A stretch of DNA of 64,000 nucleotides from Thiospirillum jenense. GTDB taxonomy: Bacteria > Pseudomonadota > Gammaproteobacteria > Chromatiales > Chromatiaceae. Both the position numbers and the translations under genes were made by a program. The notes beneath the pieces are model-generated. The model saw only the letters and a program-made list of their open reading frames with translations, was not told the origin of the DNA and searched no databases. Shown one piece after another: positions 8,438 through 16,505 of the stretch (positions within the stretch are counted from its first letter, which is position 1; each line of letters opens with the position of its first letter). The DNA lies in NCBI RefSeq assembly GCF_014145225.1, contig NZ_JABVCQ010000010.1, positions 43,837 through 107,836 of the forward strand. Reading direction: 5' to 3'.

Positions 8438-9494
8438 CAAAATGGCGTAATGGTAAATAAACGAGGAGCTGTGTTTTGTATGCGTGACGATTGTATTCAA
8501 CTAAACCATGATGCTGACTAATCAATTCTTGTGCAATAGAAAGCCCTAAGCCAGTGCCGCCAACTCGTCCGGACACCATTGGTAAAAAAATATAATCACG
8601 CATCTCATCAGCAACCCCGGGTCCGTCATCTTCAATTTCAATTTGAATGACTAAACGGTGACGCACATGTCCAATGGTGAACTGCCTTAATATGCGAGTG
8701 CGCAATACCAAACTGCCATTCACGCCGGCGGCTTCAGCACCATTCCGTGCAATGTTTAATAATGCTTGAATTAAATGTTCAGGATCGGCAATTAACTCTG
8801 GAATACTGGGATCATACGCCCGAATAATACGCGGGCCATGTGGAAACTCAGCAACAATCAAACCGCGCACATGCTCAACAACTTGATGAATATTGGTTAG
8901 TTGTAATTGCGGCAGTTGTTTAGGCCCGATCATTCGGTTAAGCAAATTTTGCAATCGGTCAGCTTCATCAATAATAATGCGCGTGTATTCATGCAGCTCT
9001 CGATTGGGTAATTCACGTTCTAATAATTGAGCCGCCCCACGCAATCCACCAAGAGGATTTTTTATTTCATGTGCCAAGCCGCGTAACAATGCTTGTGTTG
9101 CTTGATGCTGTGTTAATAACTGCTCTTCACGGTTAATACGAATTTGGCGATCTACTTGATGTAATTCCATTAACAATGCCGCCGGATGTGCCGCCGGTTG
9201 TAGTGGTAATACAGTATAATTGACATGTAGTATTTGCCCATCGGGACGCTGCAATTCAATTTCGCGTTCAGTCAATGGGTGACGGGTGATTAAAGTGGAT
9301 TGAAGTCGTGTTGTGATAGGTTCGGTAGGAAATGGAATCAAATCGTTGGCGGATTGCCCAAGCACTAAGTTAGCACTAACGGATAATAATGCTTCACCAG
9401 CGGGGTTAATATAATTGAGGTGAAGATGAGAATCAAACAACAAAACAGCGGTATTGAGATTATCGAGAATCGTTTGCTCTATACAAGGCTCCAT
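8430..9494 (-). CDS. ntrB: NtrB/GlnL nitrogen-sensing histidine kinase
   Basis: Cytosolic kinase/phosphatase partner of NtrC, controlled by PII. A PAS domain occupies roughly residues 5-120. The H-box is HEIKNPLGGLRGAAQLL with the phospho-accepting His in LAHEIKNP. The N-box (LLNIARNGAEAA) and G-boxes (EDDGPGV and GGTGLGLSIAQ) follow. Length 354 residues matches the family. It lies 98 bases downstream of glnA and overlaps ntrC, forming glnA-ntrB-ntrC as in enteric bacteria and Vibrio. Confidence 0.94.
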   Translation of the reverse strand: MEPCIEQTILDNLNTAVLLFDSHLHLNYINPAGEALLSVSANLVLGQSANDLIPFPTEPITTRLQSTLITRHPLTEREIELQRPDGQILHVNYTVLPLQPAAHPAALLMELHQVDRQIRINREEQLLTQHQATQALLRGLAHEIKNPLGGLRGAAQLLERELPNRELHEYTRIIIDEADRLQNLLNRMIGPKQLPQLQLTNIHQVVEHVRGLIVAEFPHGPRIIRAYDPSIPELIADPEHLIQALLNIARNGAEAAGVNGSLVLRTRILRQFTIGHVRHRLVIQIEIEDDGPGVADEMRDYIFLPMVSGRVGGTGLGLSIAQELISQHHGLVEYNRHAYKTQLLVYLPLRHFDE

Positions 9495-9554
9495 GTTGAA
9501 TGATCTTTAGTGGTGCTACGCTGTAAAAAAGGTGTTTTTATTAACCGTACGAAT

Positions 9555-9574
9555 ACGACACTTCCCTGTGTCGT
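9555..9574. other. Short inverted repeat between glnA and ntrB
   Basis: Perfect 7-bp inverted repeat ACGACAC / GTGTCGT with a six-base loop in the 98-base glnA-ntrB spacer. The T-rich tail (TTTTATTT) lies on the plus-strand side, opposite to the direction of transcription of these genes, so it is not a clean intrinsic terminator for glnA. A partial terminator or a processing point reducing ntrBC relative to glnA is possible, as in the E. coli glnALG operon, but this is inference. Confidence 0.3.
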
Positions 9575-9592
9575 TTTATTTAGATATGACGG

Positions 9593-10999
9593 TTAAAGAC
9601 TATAGTACATATCAAATTCGACGGGGTGCGTGGTCATACGCAGCCGTGTGACTTCAGTCATTTTCAATTCGATATAAGCGTCAATTAAATCATTTGAAAA
9701 CACCCCACCAGCAGTTAAAAAGCCACGATCTTTATCTAAGGCTTCGAGGGCTTGATCGAGTGCATAACAGACTTGTGGAATCTGTTTTTCTTCTTCGGGA
9801 GGCAAATCATACAGGTCTTTATCCATTGCATCGCCCGGATGAATTTTATTTTGAATGCCATCCAAGCCAGCCATTAACATGGCGGCAAATGATAAATAAG
9901 GATTGCCGGTTGAATCAGGGAAGCGCACTTCAATCCGTCGTGCTTTTGGATTTGGATCATAGGGAATACGAATAGATGCGGAGCGATTGCGGGCTGAATA
10001 AGCCAGCATCACGGGTGCTTCAAAACCGGGTACCAATCGCTTGTACGAATTGGTGGACGCATTTGTAATCGCATTGAGCGCCCGTGCATGTTTAATAATG
10101 CCGCCAATATAATACAGCGCAACTTCTGACAGTCCAGCGTATTTATCACCGCCAAAAATATTTTTACCATCTTTAGCTAAAGATTGATGAACGTGCATAC
10201 CACTGCCATTATCTCCAACCAATGGTTTTGGCATGAAGGTCACGGTTTTTCCATAGGCATGGGCGACGTTTTGAACACAGTATTTTTGAATCTGGTTCAT
10301 ATCTGCCCGGCGGACTAAACTGTCATAACGAGTACCAATTTCGCATTGACCGGCAGTAGCGACCTCGTGATGATGCACTTCAACGGGAACGCCCATTTCT
10401 TCAAGTGCTAAACACATGGCGGCGCGTAAATCATTTAATGAATCAACCGGTGGAACGGGGAAATAGCCACCCTTGACGCCGGGGCGATGGCCGATATTGC
10501 CATCTTCATAAACTCGTTCGGAATTCCAACCGGCTTCTTCGGAATCCACTTTATAAAAGGCGCCGCTCATGCTGGCACCCCAGCGAACATCATCAAGAAT
10601 AAAGAACTCTAATTCAGGACCAAAATAAGCGACATCAGCAATACCAGTGGATTTCAAATAGGCTTCAGCACGTTTTGCTAATGAACGTGGATCGCGTTCA
10701 TACCCTTGCATGGTGGTCGGTTCAAGAATATCGCAGCGAATGATTAAGGTTTTTTCATCTGCAAATGGATCCATGACGGCGGTGCTGGCTTCTGGCATTA
10801 ACACCATATCGGATTCTTGAATACCTTTCCAACCGGCAATAGATGAACCATCAAACATCTTGCCATCTTGAAAAAATGCTTCATTAATTGAATGTGCTGG
10901 TAAAGAAACATGCTGTTCTTTACCACGAGTATCAGTGAAACGAAGATCAACAAACTTTACTTCTTCATCTTTAATCATATTCAGGACAGTTGCAGACAT
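9593..10999 (-). CDS. glnA: Glutamine synthetase, type I
   Basis: Dodecameric enzyme joining glutamate and ammonia to glutamine with ATP hydrolysis. Family landmarks: [17 protein letters not shown] near the N-terminus, the metal/ATP region [32 protein letters not shown], and NRSASIRIP. The adenylylation loop is present, with the target Tyr in [11 protein letters not shown], so it is a GS-I-beta regulated by adenylylation. Length of 468 residues is standard. It heads glnA-ntrB-ntrC and has a sigma-54 promoter about 120 bases upstream, so nitrogen regulation through NtrC is expected. Confidence 0.98.
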   Translation of the reverse strand: MSATVLNMIKDEEVKFVDLRFTDTRGKEQHVSLPAHSINEAFFQDGKMFDGSSIAGWKGIQESDMVLMPEASTAVMDPFADEKTLIIRCDILEPTTMQGYERDPRSLAKRAEAYLKSTGIADVAYFGPELEFFILDDVRWGASMSGAFYKVDSEEAGWNSERVYEDGNIGHRPGVKGGYFPVPPVDSLNDLRAAMCLALEEMGVPVEVHHHEVATAGQCEIGTRYDSLVRRADMNQIQKYCVQNVAHAYGKTVTFMPKPLVGDNGSGMHVHQSLAKDGKNIFGGDKYAGLSEVALYYIGGIIKHARALNAITNASTNSYKRLVPGFEAPVMLAYSARNRSASIRIPYDPNPKARRIEVRFPDSTGNPYLSFAAMLMAGLDGIQNKIHPGDAMDKDLYDLPPEEEKQIPQVCYALDQALEALDKDRGFLTAGGVFSNDLIDAYIELKMTEVTRLRMTTHPVEFDMYYSL

Positions 11000-11116
11000 C
11001 GAGGGTTCTCCAAAAACAATACGGTAGACTGATTAAAACAGCGTGAAGCAGTCGTACTTGCTGGGCGCTAGTCAATGCGTTGTGACAGCGGGTGACGACC
11101 GACTGCGGCAGCGTAA

Positions 11117-11131
11117 GCATCATGTGTGCCA
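11117..11131 (-). promoter_or_regulatory. Sigma-54 (-24/-12) promoter of glnA
   Basis: Reading the minus strand, TGGCAC-N5-ATGC matches the sigma-54 consensus TGGCAC-N5-TTGC except for one base; the essential GG and GC are exactly ten bases apart. It would start transcription near 11105, about 105 bases before the glnA ATG. The encoded NtrC gives the obvious activator. Two GGTGCA-type half-sites lie upstream at 11226-11233 and 11267-11272, but their orientation is everted relative to the usual NtrC palindrome, so I do not claim them as NtrC sites. Confidence 0.7.
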
Positions 11132-11191
11132 GACACCGCCGGGCTAACTAGAATGCGCGTTGCCGTTGTCCGAGCATACTCTAAGTGAACT

Positions 11192-11221
11192 AAAAAAGTG
11201 CGTTGCTAATTAACAACGCAC
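11192..11221 (-). terminator. Intrinsic terminator after the TrpB-like gene
   Basis: On the minus strand a perfect 8-bp stem GTGCGTTG / CAACGCAC with an 8-base loop is followed by six T residues (A run at 11192-11197 on the plus strand). It begins about 60 bases after the stop of the trpB2 gene and lies upstream of the glnA promoter, separating the two minus-strand units. Confidence 0.85.
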
Positions 11222-11281
11222 TAGATTGGTGCAATTCATTGACCAAAACTGGCGCCCAGCGAATAATGCACCTCGGGTTAA

Positions 11282-12658
11282 TTAGGTACGCAGCGCGGCA
11301 TCAATTGCCGGCAATCCGGACAACGCAAGCGCGACTTCATTATGATCGTATTCCAAATCTTTCAATTTACCAGCTTGATAATCCATATACGCCTGCATAT
11401 CAAAATGTCCGTGTCCGGATAAATTAAATAGAATCGCTTTCGATTCACCGTTAATGCGACATTTATTTGCTTCATCAATAGCCGCACACACAGCATGATT
11501 CGCCTCGGGCGCTGGCACAATTCCTTCAGCTTTGGCAAATTGTATTCCAGCGGCGAAGCATTCTAATTGATTATAGATGCGTGGTTGAATAAACCCTAGT
11601 TTAGCTAAATGGCTAATTTGAGGCGCCATGCCGTGATAACGCAACCCGCCGGCATGGAATCCCGGTGGCACAAATCCTGATCCCAACGTGTACATCTTGA
11701 CTAATGGTGTTAAATGCGCGGTATCACCAAAATCATAGGCAAAAGCGCCTTTAGTTAAGGTCGGACAAGCCGAAGGTTCGACCGCAATAAATTGCGTGTT
11801 TAATTGCCGTTGAAAACACTCGCGCATGAATGGAAATGCCAGCCCAGCAAAATTACTGCCGCCACCCGTGCAAGCAATAATCATATCAGGATAATCCTGT
11901 GCCATTGCCATTTGTTCTATTGCTTCTAATCCAATTACGGTTTGATGTAATAGCACATGATTTAATACACTACCTAATCCATAGCGCGTGTCATCACGCT
12001 GCACAGCTAATTCAACTGCTTCACTAATTGCAATCCCCAAACTGCCGCTGCTATTGGGATTAGTAGCCAATACAGCGCGTCCGGATTCGGTGAGTGAGCT
12101 TGGGCTGGCAATACATTGTGCGCCAAAGGTTTCCATTAATGCACGGCGATAGGGTTTATGATCGAAACTGACGCGCACCATGAATACCACTATTTCTAAT
12201 CCAAATAGCGCGCCCGCCATCGCTAATGACGATCCCCATTGACCAGCACCAGTTTCGGTCGTCATGCGTTTAACACCTTCCTGCTGGTTATAAAACGCTT
12301 GGGCAATTGCGGTATTGGTTTTATGACTGCCAGATGGACTAACTCCTTCATATTTATAATAGATACGGGCAGGCGTATCTAATGCTTTTTCTAATCGCCG
12401 CGCTCGGTATAATGGTGATGGACGCCATTGACGATACACGTCACGCACAGGTTTGGGTATTTCAATTTCCCGCTCTAAACTCATTTCTTGTTCAATAATA
12501 GCGCGGGGAAAAATGGGCGCAAGATCATCAGTAGTAATTGGTTGACAGGTGGCCGGATGTAGCACGGGTGCTAATGGCGTGGGCAAATCGGCGCTGATGT
12601 TGTACCAATTAGTCGGCAAATGTTGCTCATCGAGCAGGTATTTGATGCTGTCAGTCAT
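11282..12658 (-). CDS. TrpB2-type tryptophan synthase beta subunit (PLP-dependent)
   Basis: Member of the second tryptophan synthase beta family (TrpB2), about 50 residues longer than classical TrpB. It would condense indole with serine, or act as a serine/O-phosphoserine-using PLP enzyme; with no trpA or other trp genes nearby its role is not fixed. The PLP lysine is in [11 protein letters not shown] (Lys about residue 113), [15 protein letters not shown] follows, and the phosphate-binding loop is [11 protein letters not shown]. The N-terminal extension with [10 protein letters not shown] is typical of TrpB2. Length 458 residues. It is a single-gene unit with its own terminator. Confidence 0.85.
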   Translation of the reverse strand: MTDSIKYLLDEQHLPTNWYNISADLPTPLAPVLHPATCQPITTDDLAPIFPRAIIEQEMSLEREIEIPKPVRDVYRQWRPSPLYRARRLEKALDTPARIYYKYEGVSPSGSHKTNTAIAQAFYNQQEGVKRMTTETGAGQWGSSLAMAGALFGLEIVVFMVRVSFDHKPYRRALMETFGAQCIASPSSLTESGRAVLATNPNSSGSLGIAISEAVELAVQRDDTRYGLGSVLNHVLLHQTVIGLEAIEQMAMAQDYPDMIIACTGGGSNFAGLAFPFMRECFQRQLNTQFIAVEPSACPTLTKGAFAYDFGDTAHLTPLVKMYTLGSGFVPPGFHAGGLRYHGMAPQISHLAKLGFIQPRIYNQLECFAAGIQFAKAEGIVPAPEANHAVCAAIDEANKCRINGESKAILFNLSGHGHFDMQAYMDYQAGKLKDLEYDHNEVALALSGLPAIDAALRT

Positions 12659-12847
12659 AATAGTCTAGTGGGTTAGTGATTAACAAAAGAAGCGCCGCGG
12701 CGACGATTAAGTAGATAACTGTATCGTATCGTGGCGTAAGTGGTTAAAATAGTGCAATGGTAAACGTCATTCAATTCGATTAGGATTGTATTGAACGTGA
12801 CCATTGAACAACGCCATGAACTTTAACAAATAATCGGAGTGATGACA

Positions 12848-13234
12848 ATGCCTATTTATGAATATCGTTGTGAACAATGCGGACACGAGTTTGATGCGCT
12901 GCAAAAGATTGCCGATGCACCGTTAATTGATTGCCCAGCGTGTGGTGTTGCAGCGTTGAAAAAGAAGTTATCCGCACCAGCCTTTCGCTTGAAAGGGACG
13001 GGGTGGTATGAAACTGACTTCAAACAGGGCGATAAACGCAATGTTCATGCGACGGATAAAAATAACAATGGTGGCGATAGTGGGAGTGCAAATAATAAGT
13101 TATCAGGTGATGGTGATAATAAGACCGCCCCGCCACCTGCTGCTAATAAAACGGACACAGCTGCGCAATCTGAATCAAAAATAAAAGCGGCAGCGACCGC
13201 TTCGAATTCATCCACAACAACAGCCGATTTATAA
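12848..13234 (+). CDS. FmdB-family zinc-ribbon protein
   Basis: Small protein of the FmdB/CxxC_CXXC regulatory family, often encoded near ribosome- or tRNA-related genes; exact function unknown. The N-terminal MPIYEYRCEQCGHEFD and the second knuckle IDCPACG make a four-Cys zinc ribbon in residues 1-45. The remaining roughly 80 residues are low complexity (Asn, Gly, Lys, Ala, Thr), typical of the disordered tail. The ATG at 12848 is chosen because members start MPIYEY and GGAG lies eight bases upstream; GTG at 12839 and ATG at 12842 are closer to that site. It precedes rimO in the same direction. Confidence 0.85.
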   Translation: MPIYEYRCEQCGHEFDALQKIADAPLIDCPACGVAALKKKLSAPAFRLKGTGWYETDFKQGDKRNVHATDKNNNGGDSGSANNKLSGDGDNKTAPPPAANKTDTAAQSESKIKAAATASNSSTTTADL

Positions 13235-13334
13235 TTGCGGTGGCAGTTGATATCATCGTCAATTGCACGTTCTTCATTACACATTAAAAATCATTCAATA
13301 CCACCAAAGATTTTAGCGTTGAGGATAAAAAACA

Positions 13335-14672
13335 ATGACACAACAGATTGCACCTTATTCACCACATATCGGTTTTATTAGTTTAGGTTGCCCGAAAGCA
13401 ACCGTAGATTCAGAACGTATTCTCACCCGATTACGCGCCGAGGGCTACATCATCGCGCCAAATTATGCCAGCGCCGATTTAGTGATTATTAATACCTGCG
13501 GTTTTATTGATGAAGCAATTGAGGAATCGTTAGCAACCATTGCCGAAGCATTAGAAGAAAACGGGCAGGTAATTATTACTGGCTGTCTCGGGGCACGGGC
13601 TGATTTCATTCGGGCACACTATCCTGAAGTATTAGCAATCACTAGCGCTCATGCGTATGATGAGGTCATTGCCGCAGTACATCAGCATTTAATTCCACCC
13701 GAGCGTCCACCATTTGCACAAGTATTACCGCCACAGGGAGTAAAATTAACCCCGCCGCATTATGCGTATATTAAAATTGCCGAGGGCTGCGATCATCATT
13801 GTTGCTTTTGTATTATTCCCAGTCTGCGTGGGCGGCAAGTCAGTCGTTCATTGCCAGACATTATGACTGAAGCAGAAAATCTCATTGCCGCTGGGGTGCA
13901 CGAATTACTCATTATTGCGCAGGATACGACCGCTTATGGGCGCGATCTTAAACACCAATTAGATTTTTGGCACAGTCGTCCACTGCGCACCGATTTGGCC
14001 ACATTAGCACAGCAACTCGGGATGCTGCCGGCGTGGGTACGGTTGCACTACCTTTACCCATATCCTCAGTTAGATCAATTAGTTACGTTAATGGGCGAGG
14101 GCGTGATTGTGCCGTATTTGGATTTGCCGTTGCAACACGCCAGCCCAACCGTATTGCGGGCGATGCGGCGACCGGCGGCGACTGAACAATTATTAACGCG
14201 CTTAGATCATTGGCGACAATTGTGTCCTGATTTAACGGTGCGCAGTACATTTATTGTCGGTTTTCCGGGTGAGACGGATGAAGACTTTAATCAGTTAATT
14301 GAGTTTTTAAGTGTGGCACAATTAGATCGCGTTGGTGCGTTCACTTATTCTGCTGTGGAAGGCGCCGCCGCAAATCAATTACCAAATCCCGTGCCAGATG
14401 ATATTAAACAGGCACGCTTGGCGCATTTAATGACAACACAGGCGGAGATTAGTCGTATTAAATTGACGCAAAAAATTGGGCAAAAAATCACGGTGTTAGT
14501 TGATGAAGTGAATGATGAACAGTGTATTGCTCGTAGCACCGCTGATGCGCCGGAGATTGATGGAACAGTGATTATTCCGGGGGCGTGGGAATTAGAACCG
14601 GGCGATTTTATTGAAGTGATTGTCACCGATAGCAGTGAATATGATTTAACTGCTGAACCGGTGTGTGACTAA
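13335..14672 (+). CDS. rimO: RimO, ribosomal protein S12 methylthiotransferase
   Basis: Radical-SAM enzyme that adds a methylthio group to the conserved Asp of ribosomal protein S12. The N-terminal UPF0004 domain has the three cluster Cys (GFISLGCPKATVDSE, INTCGFI, ITGCLGA). The radical-SAM motif is CDHHCCFC, with the usual CxxxCxxC spacing. A C-terminal TRAM domain covers about residues 375-440. The LGCPKATVDSE start and PSLRGRQVSR block favour RimO over MiaB. Length 445 residues is normal. It starts 100 bases after fmdB; a GAGGA site lies before the ATG. Confidence 0.94.
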   Translation: MTQQIAPYSPHIGFISLGCPKATVDSERILTRLRAEGYIIAPNYASADLVIINTCGFIDEAIEESLATIAEALEENGQVIITGCLGARADFIRAHYPEVLAITSAHAYDEVIAAVHQHLIPPERPPFAQVLPPQGVKLTPPHYAYIKIAEGCDHHCCFCIIPSLRGRQVSRSLPDIMTEAENLIAAGVHELLIIAQDTTAYGRDLKHQLDFWHSRPLRTDLATLAQQLGMLPAWVRLHYLYPYPQLDQLVTLMGEGVIVPYLDLPLQHASPTVLRAMRRPAATEQLLTRLDHWRQLCPDLTVRSTFIVGFPGETDEDFNQLIEFLSVAQLDRVGAFTYSAVEGAAANQLPNPVPDDIKQARLAHLMTTQAEISRIKLTQKIGQKITVLVDEVNDEQCIARSTADAPEIDGTVIIPGAWELEPGDFIEVIVTDSSEYDLTAEPVCD

Positions 14673-14680
14673 TTTCTATT

Positions 14681-14714
14681 TGATCGTTCTTAAGCTGAAG
14701 CATGGGAACGATCA
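14681..14714. repeat. Dispersed GATCGTTC hairpin repeat, copy 1
   Basis: Inverted repeat TGATCGTTC / GAACGATCA (9 bp perfect) around a 16-base centre, 8 bases after the rimO stop. It is one of four related elements in the window (others at 16450, 36041 and 63935) that share the outer GATCGTT/AACGATC arms. Similar GTTCC-GGAAC hairpins are widespread in gammaproteobacteria as REP-like repeats. Copies 1 and 2 bracket the methyltransferase locus. It could also serve as a terminator for rimO. Confidence 0.75.
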
Positions 14715-14746
14715 ATTGACTCATTTGACTGGTTAAAACGACTTTA

Positions 14747-16126
14747 ATGAACACACTCATTTTAGGTGATTGTTTGGATAGTTTAGCGGCAATTGACAGC
14801 GAAAGCGTTGATTTGATTTATCTTGACCCGCCATTTTTTTCCAATCGCAATTATGAATTAATTTGGGGTGATCAGGGCGAAATCCGCAGTTTTGAAGATC
14901 GCTGGTCAGGTGGAATTGACCAGTATATTGCGTGGTTAAAAGAGCGAGTGCAGGCACTGTATCGGGTATTAAAATCGACGGGTTCATTGTTTTTGCATTG
15001 CGATTGGCACGCAAACGCCTATATTCGCGTGTATGTTTTAGACAAGATTTTTGGAGAAGAAAATTTTGGAAATGAAATAACTTGGATTCGTTCTAATCCC
15101 AAAAATCACGGATCAAAAAATTTTCCAAACTGTAAAGACACTATTTTTCGGTATGTTAAATCTAATCAATTTATATTTAATAAAATATTTGCTAAACATG
15201 ATGAATCTTATGTGAAAAAATCATATAAATACATGGATTCTAGCGGCAGAAGATATACGCTTTTGCCGCTGGTCAATCCAAGTGACAATAGACCTAATTT
15301 AACCTATCCCTTTCTTGGCATCACTCGTGTTTGGAGATGGACAGAAGAAAGAATGCAACAAGCCTACAAAGATGGGTTGGTCGTTCAGCTTAAACCAAAT
15401 GCTGTCCCACGATATAAACTTTATTTCGATGATTCTAAAGGTAAAACAGTGACAGACAATTGGGTTGATATTCAACAAGTCTCTAATAAAGAATCTATTG
15501 GCTATCCTACGCAAAAACCCGAGGCATTATTAGAACGTATTATTCAGTGCGCATCTAATGAGGGTGATGTAGTATTAGACCCATTTGTCGGTGGCGGCAC
15601 AACGGTTGTGGCGGCCGAGCGATTAAAACGGCAATGGATTGGGATAGACCAATCGGTGGCGGCAATTAAAGTGACTGAATTGCGCTTACATGCAAAAAAA
15701 GATTTGCTATCAAAACCCTTTACTGTGCAATTGCACAAATACGATTATGACACGTTGCGCTATCAAGATACAGTTGCCTTTGAAACTTGGATTATCACGC
15801 AATACGGCGGCAGCGCAAATACAAAACAACGTAATGATTTGGGAATTGATGGGCGCACGACAGATAATCAACCCATTCAAATAAAACGCTCGGATAATAT
15901 CGGGCGGAATGTGATTGATAACTTCAAATCAGCCTGTGAACGCTATGATAAAACGGCCTTCGATCACAATAAACAAAATAACCGCGCTATTGGCGTCATT
16001 ATCGCGTTTAGCTTTAATAAAGGCGCGATTCAAGAGGTGGCGCGGTTAAAGAATGTCGAGGGCATAATAATTGAATTAATCACAGTTAATCAGATCACAC
16101 CCATTGCAAAAAACCAATATTGCTAA
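14747..16126 (+). CDS. Beta-class DNA methyltransferase fused to a PD-(D/E)XK-type nuclease domain
   Basis: Predicted one-chain restriction-modification enzyme. Residues 1-95 hold methylase motif IV (DPPF at 27-30) and residues 275-315 the SAM-binding motif I (LDPFVGGGTT), the order of beta-class amino methyltransferases (Mod-like, adenine-N6 or cytosine-N4). Residues 95-250 are the probable target-recognition region, visibly more AT-rich than the flanks, which suggests exchange. After residue 330 a separate domain shows NDLGIDG (364-369) and IQIKRS (377-382) before GRNVIDNF, the D...(Q/E)xK layout of a Mrr-like nuclease core. The frame stops at 16126, but the coding signal continues in the -1 frame (next entry). 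No ribosome site is obvious at the ATG. Hairpin repeats lie on both sides, suggesting an acquired cassette. Confidence 0.85.
   Translation: MNTLILGDCLDSLAAIDSESVDLIYLDPPFFSNRNYELIWGDQGEIRSFEDRWSGGIDQYIAWLKERVQALYRVLKSTGSLFLHCDWHANAYIRVYVLDKIFGEENFGNEITWIRSNPKNHGSKNFPNCKDTIFRYVKSNQFIFNKIFAKHDESYVKKSYKYMDSSGRRYTLLPLVNPSDNRPNLTYPFLGITRVWRWTEERMQQAYKDGLVVQLKPNAVPRYKLYFDDSKGKTVTDNWVDIQQVSNKESIGYPTQKPEALLERIIQCASNEGDVVLDPFVGGGTTVVAAERLKRQWIGIDQSVAAIKVTELRLHAKKDLLSKPFTVQLHKYDYDTLRYQDTVAFETWIITQYGGSANTKQRNDLGIDGRTTDNQPIQIKRSDNIGRNVIDNFKSACERYDKTAFDHNKQNNRAIGVIIAFSFNKGAIQEVARLKNVEGIIIELITVNQITPIAKNQYC
16108..16114 (+). promoter_or_regulatory. A AAA AAC slippery heptamer, candidate -1 frameshift site
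   Basis: In the methyltransferase frame the codons are GCA-AAA-AAC, so the heptamer A AAA AAC is in the exact X XXY YYZ phase needed for -1 slippage. A one-base backward slip would resume at CCA (16114) and read through into the 16120-16431 frame, bypassing the TAA at 16124. The alternative is a simple loss or gain of one A in the A6 run, by mutation or sequencing error. I see no strong stem-loop just downstream, which weakens the programmed-frameshift reading. Confidence 0.45.
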
Positions 16127-16431
16127 TTGAGTGTTGTGATCTGAGTATAAACACAAAACAATTGCACCAAATTGAATTCCAAGCGAGGGGTAATAGCGCA
16201 GTTGGCATTGAGTTTTATGCGTGGGATTTTGCGTACAATCAAATTGAACAGGTGTTTAAACCGAGAATTATTCGGGATACGGTCGGTCAACAAACTGAAC
16301 TGTTCGCTATTGGGACGCATTACATCGCTGTCAAAGTGATTGATAACGATGGATTAGAAAACGTTGAGGTAATGAAATTAGTTGTGAATGGCGACGTGTG
16401 TTGTGAAGCACAAAAATACCGTTGTTTTTGA
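16120..16431 (+). CDS. PKD-like C-terminal tail of the methyltransferase, in the -1 frame
   Basis: The frame encodes about 100 residues with a beta-sandwich look: GIEFYAWDFAYN, FKPRIIRDTVGQQTE, IGTHYIAVKVIDNDGLENVEV. WDF and the VKVIDNDG ending resemble PKD/Ig-like modules. From memory, similar tails end methyltransferase-nuclease fusions of this kind, but this needs checking. Within the frame there is no ATG near the beginning and only a TTG at 16120 without a ribosome site, and it overlaps the upstream stop by 7 bases. It is best read as the continuation of the upstream protein, displaced by -1 at the A6 run (joined junction ...PIAKKPILLIE...). An independent small protein is less likely. 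Confidence 0.6.
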   Translation: MLIECCDLSINTKQLHQIEFQARGNSAVGIEFYAWDFAYNQIEQVFKPRIIRDTVGQQTELFAIGTHYIAVKVIDNDGLENVEVMKLVVNGDVCCEAQKYRCF

Positions 16432-16449
16432 TTAGAATTATTCTATGAA

Positions 16450-16483
16450 TGATCGTTCCAAAACTGAAGCGCTGGAACGATCA
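16450..16483. repeat. Dispersed GATCGTTC hairpin repeat, copy 2
   Basis: Perfect 11-bp inverted repeat TGATCGTTCCA / TGGAACGATCA around a 12-base centre containing CTGAAGC, which is also in the centre of copy 1. It lies between the PKD-like tail and the converging flgL gene, and may also end transcription from both sides. Copies 1 and 2 are in the same overall form and bracket the methyltransferase locus. Confidence 0.8.
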
Positions 16484-16505
16484 AATTTAGAAGCGGAGCG
16501 ACAAC

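Noticed and set aside
11226..11272. Possible NtrC palindrome upstream of glnA
   Set aside because: The half-sites face outward (GGTGCA then TGCACC on the minus strand), unlike the TGCACC...GGTGCA arrangement of NtrC sites.
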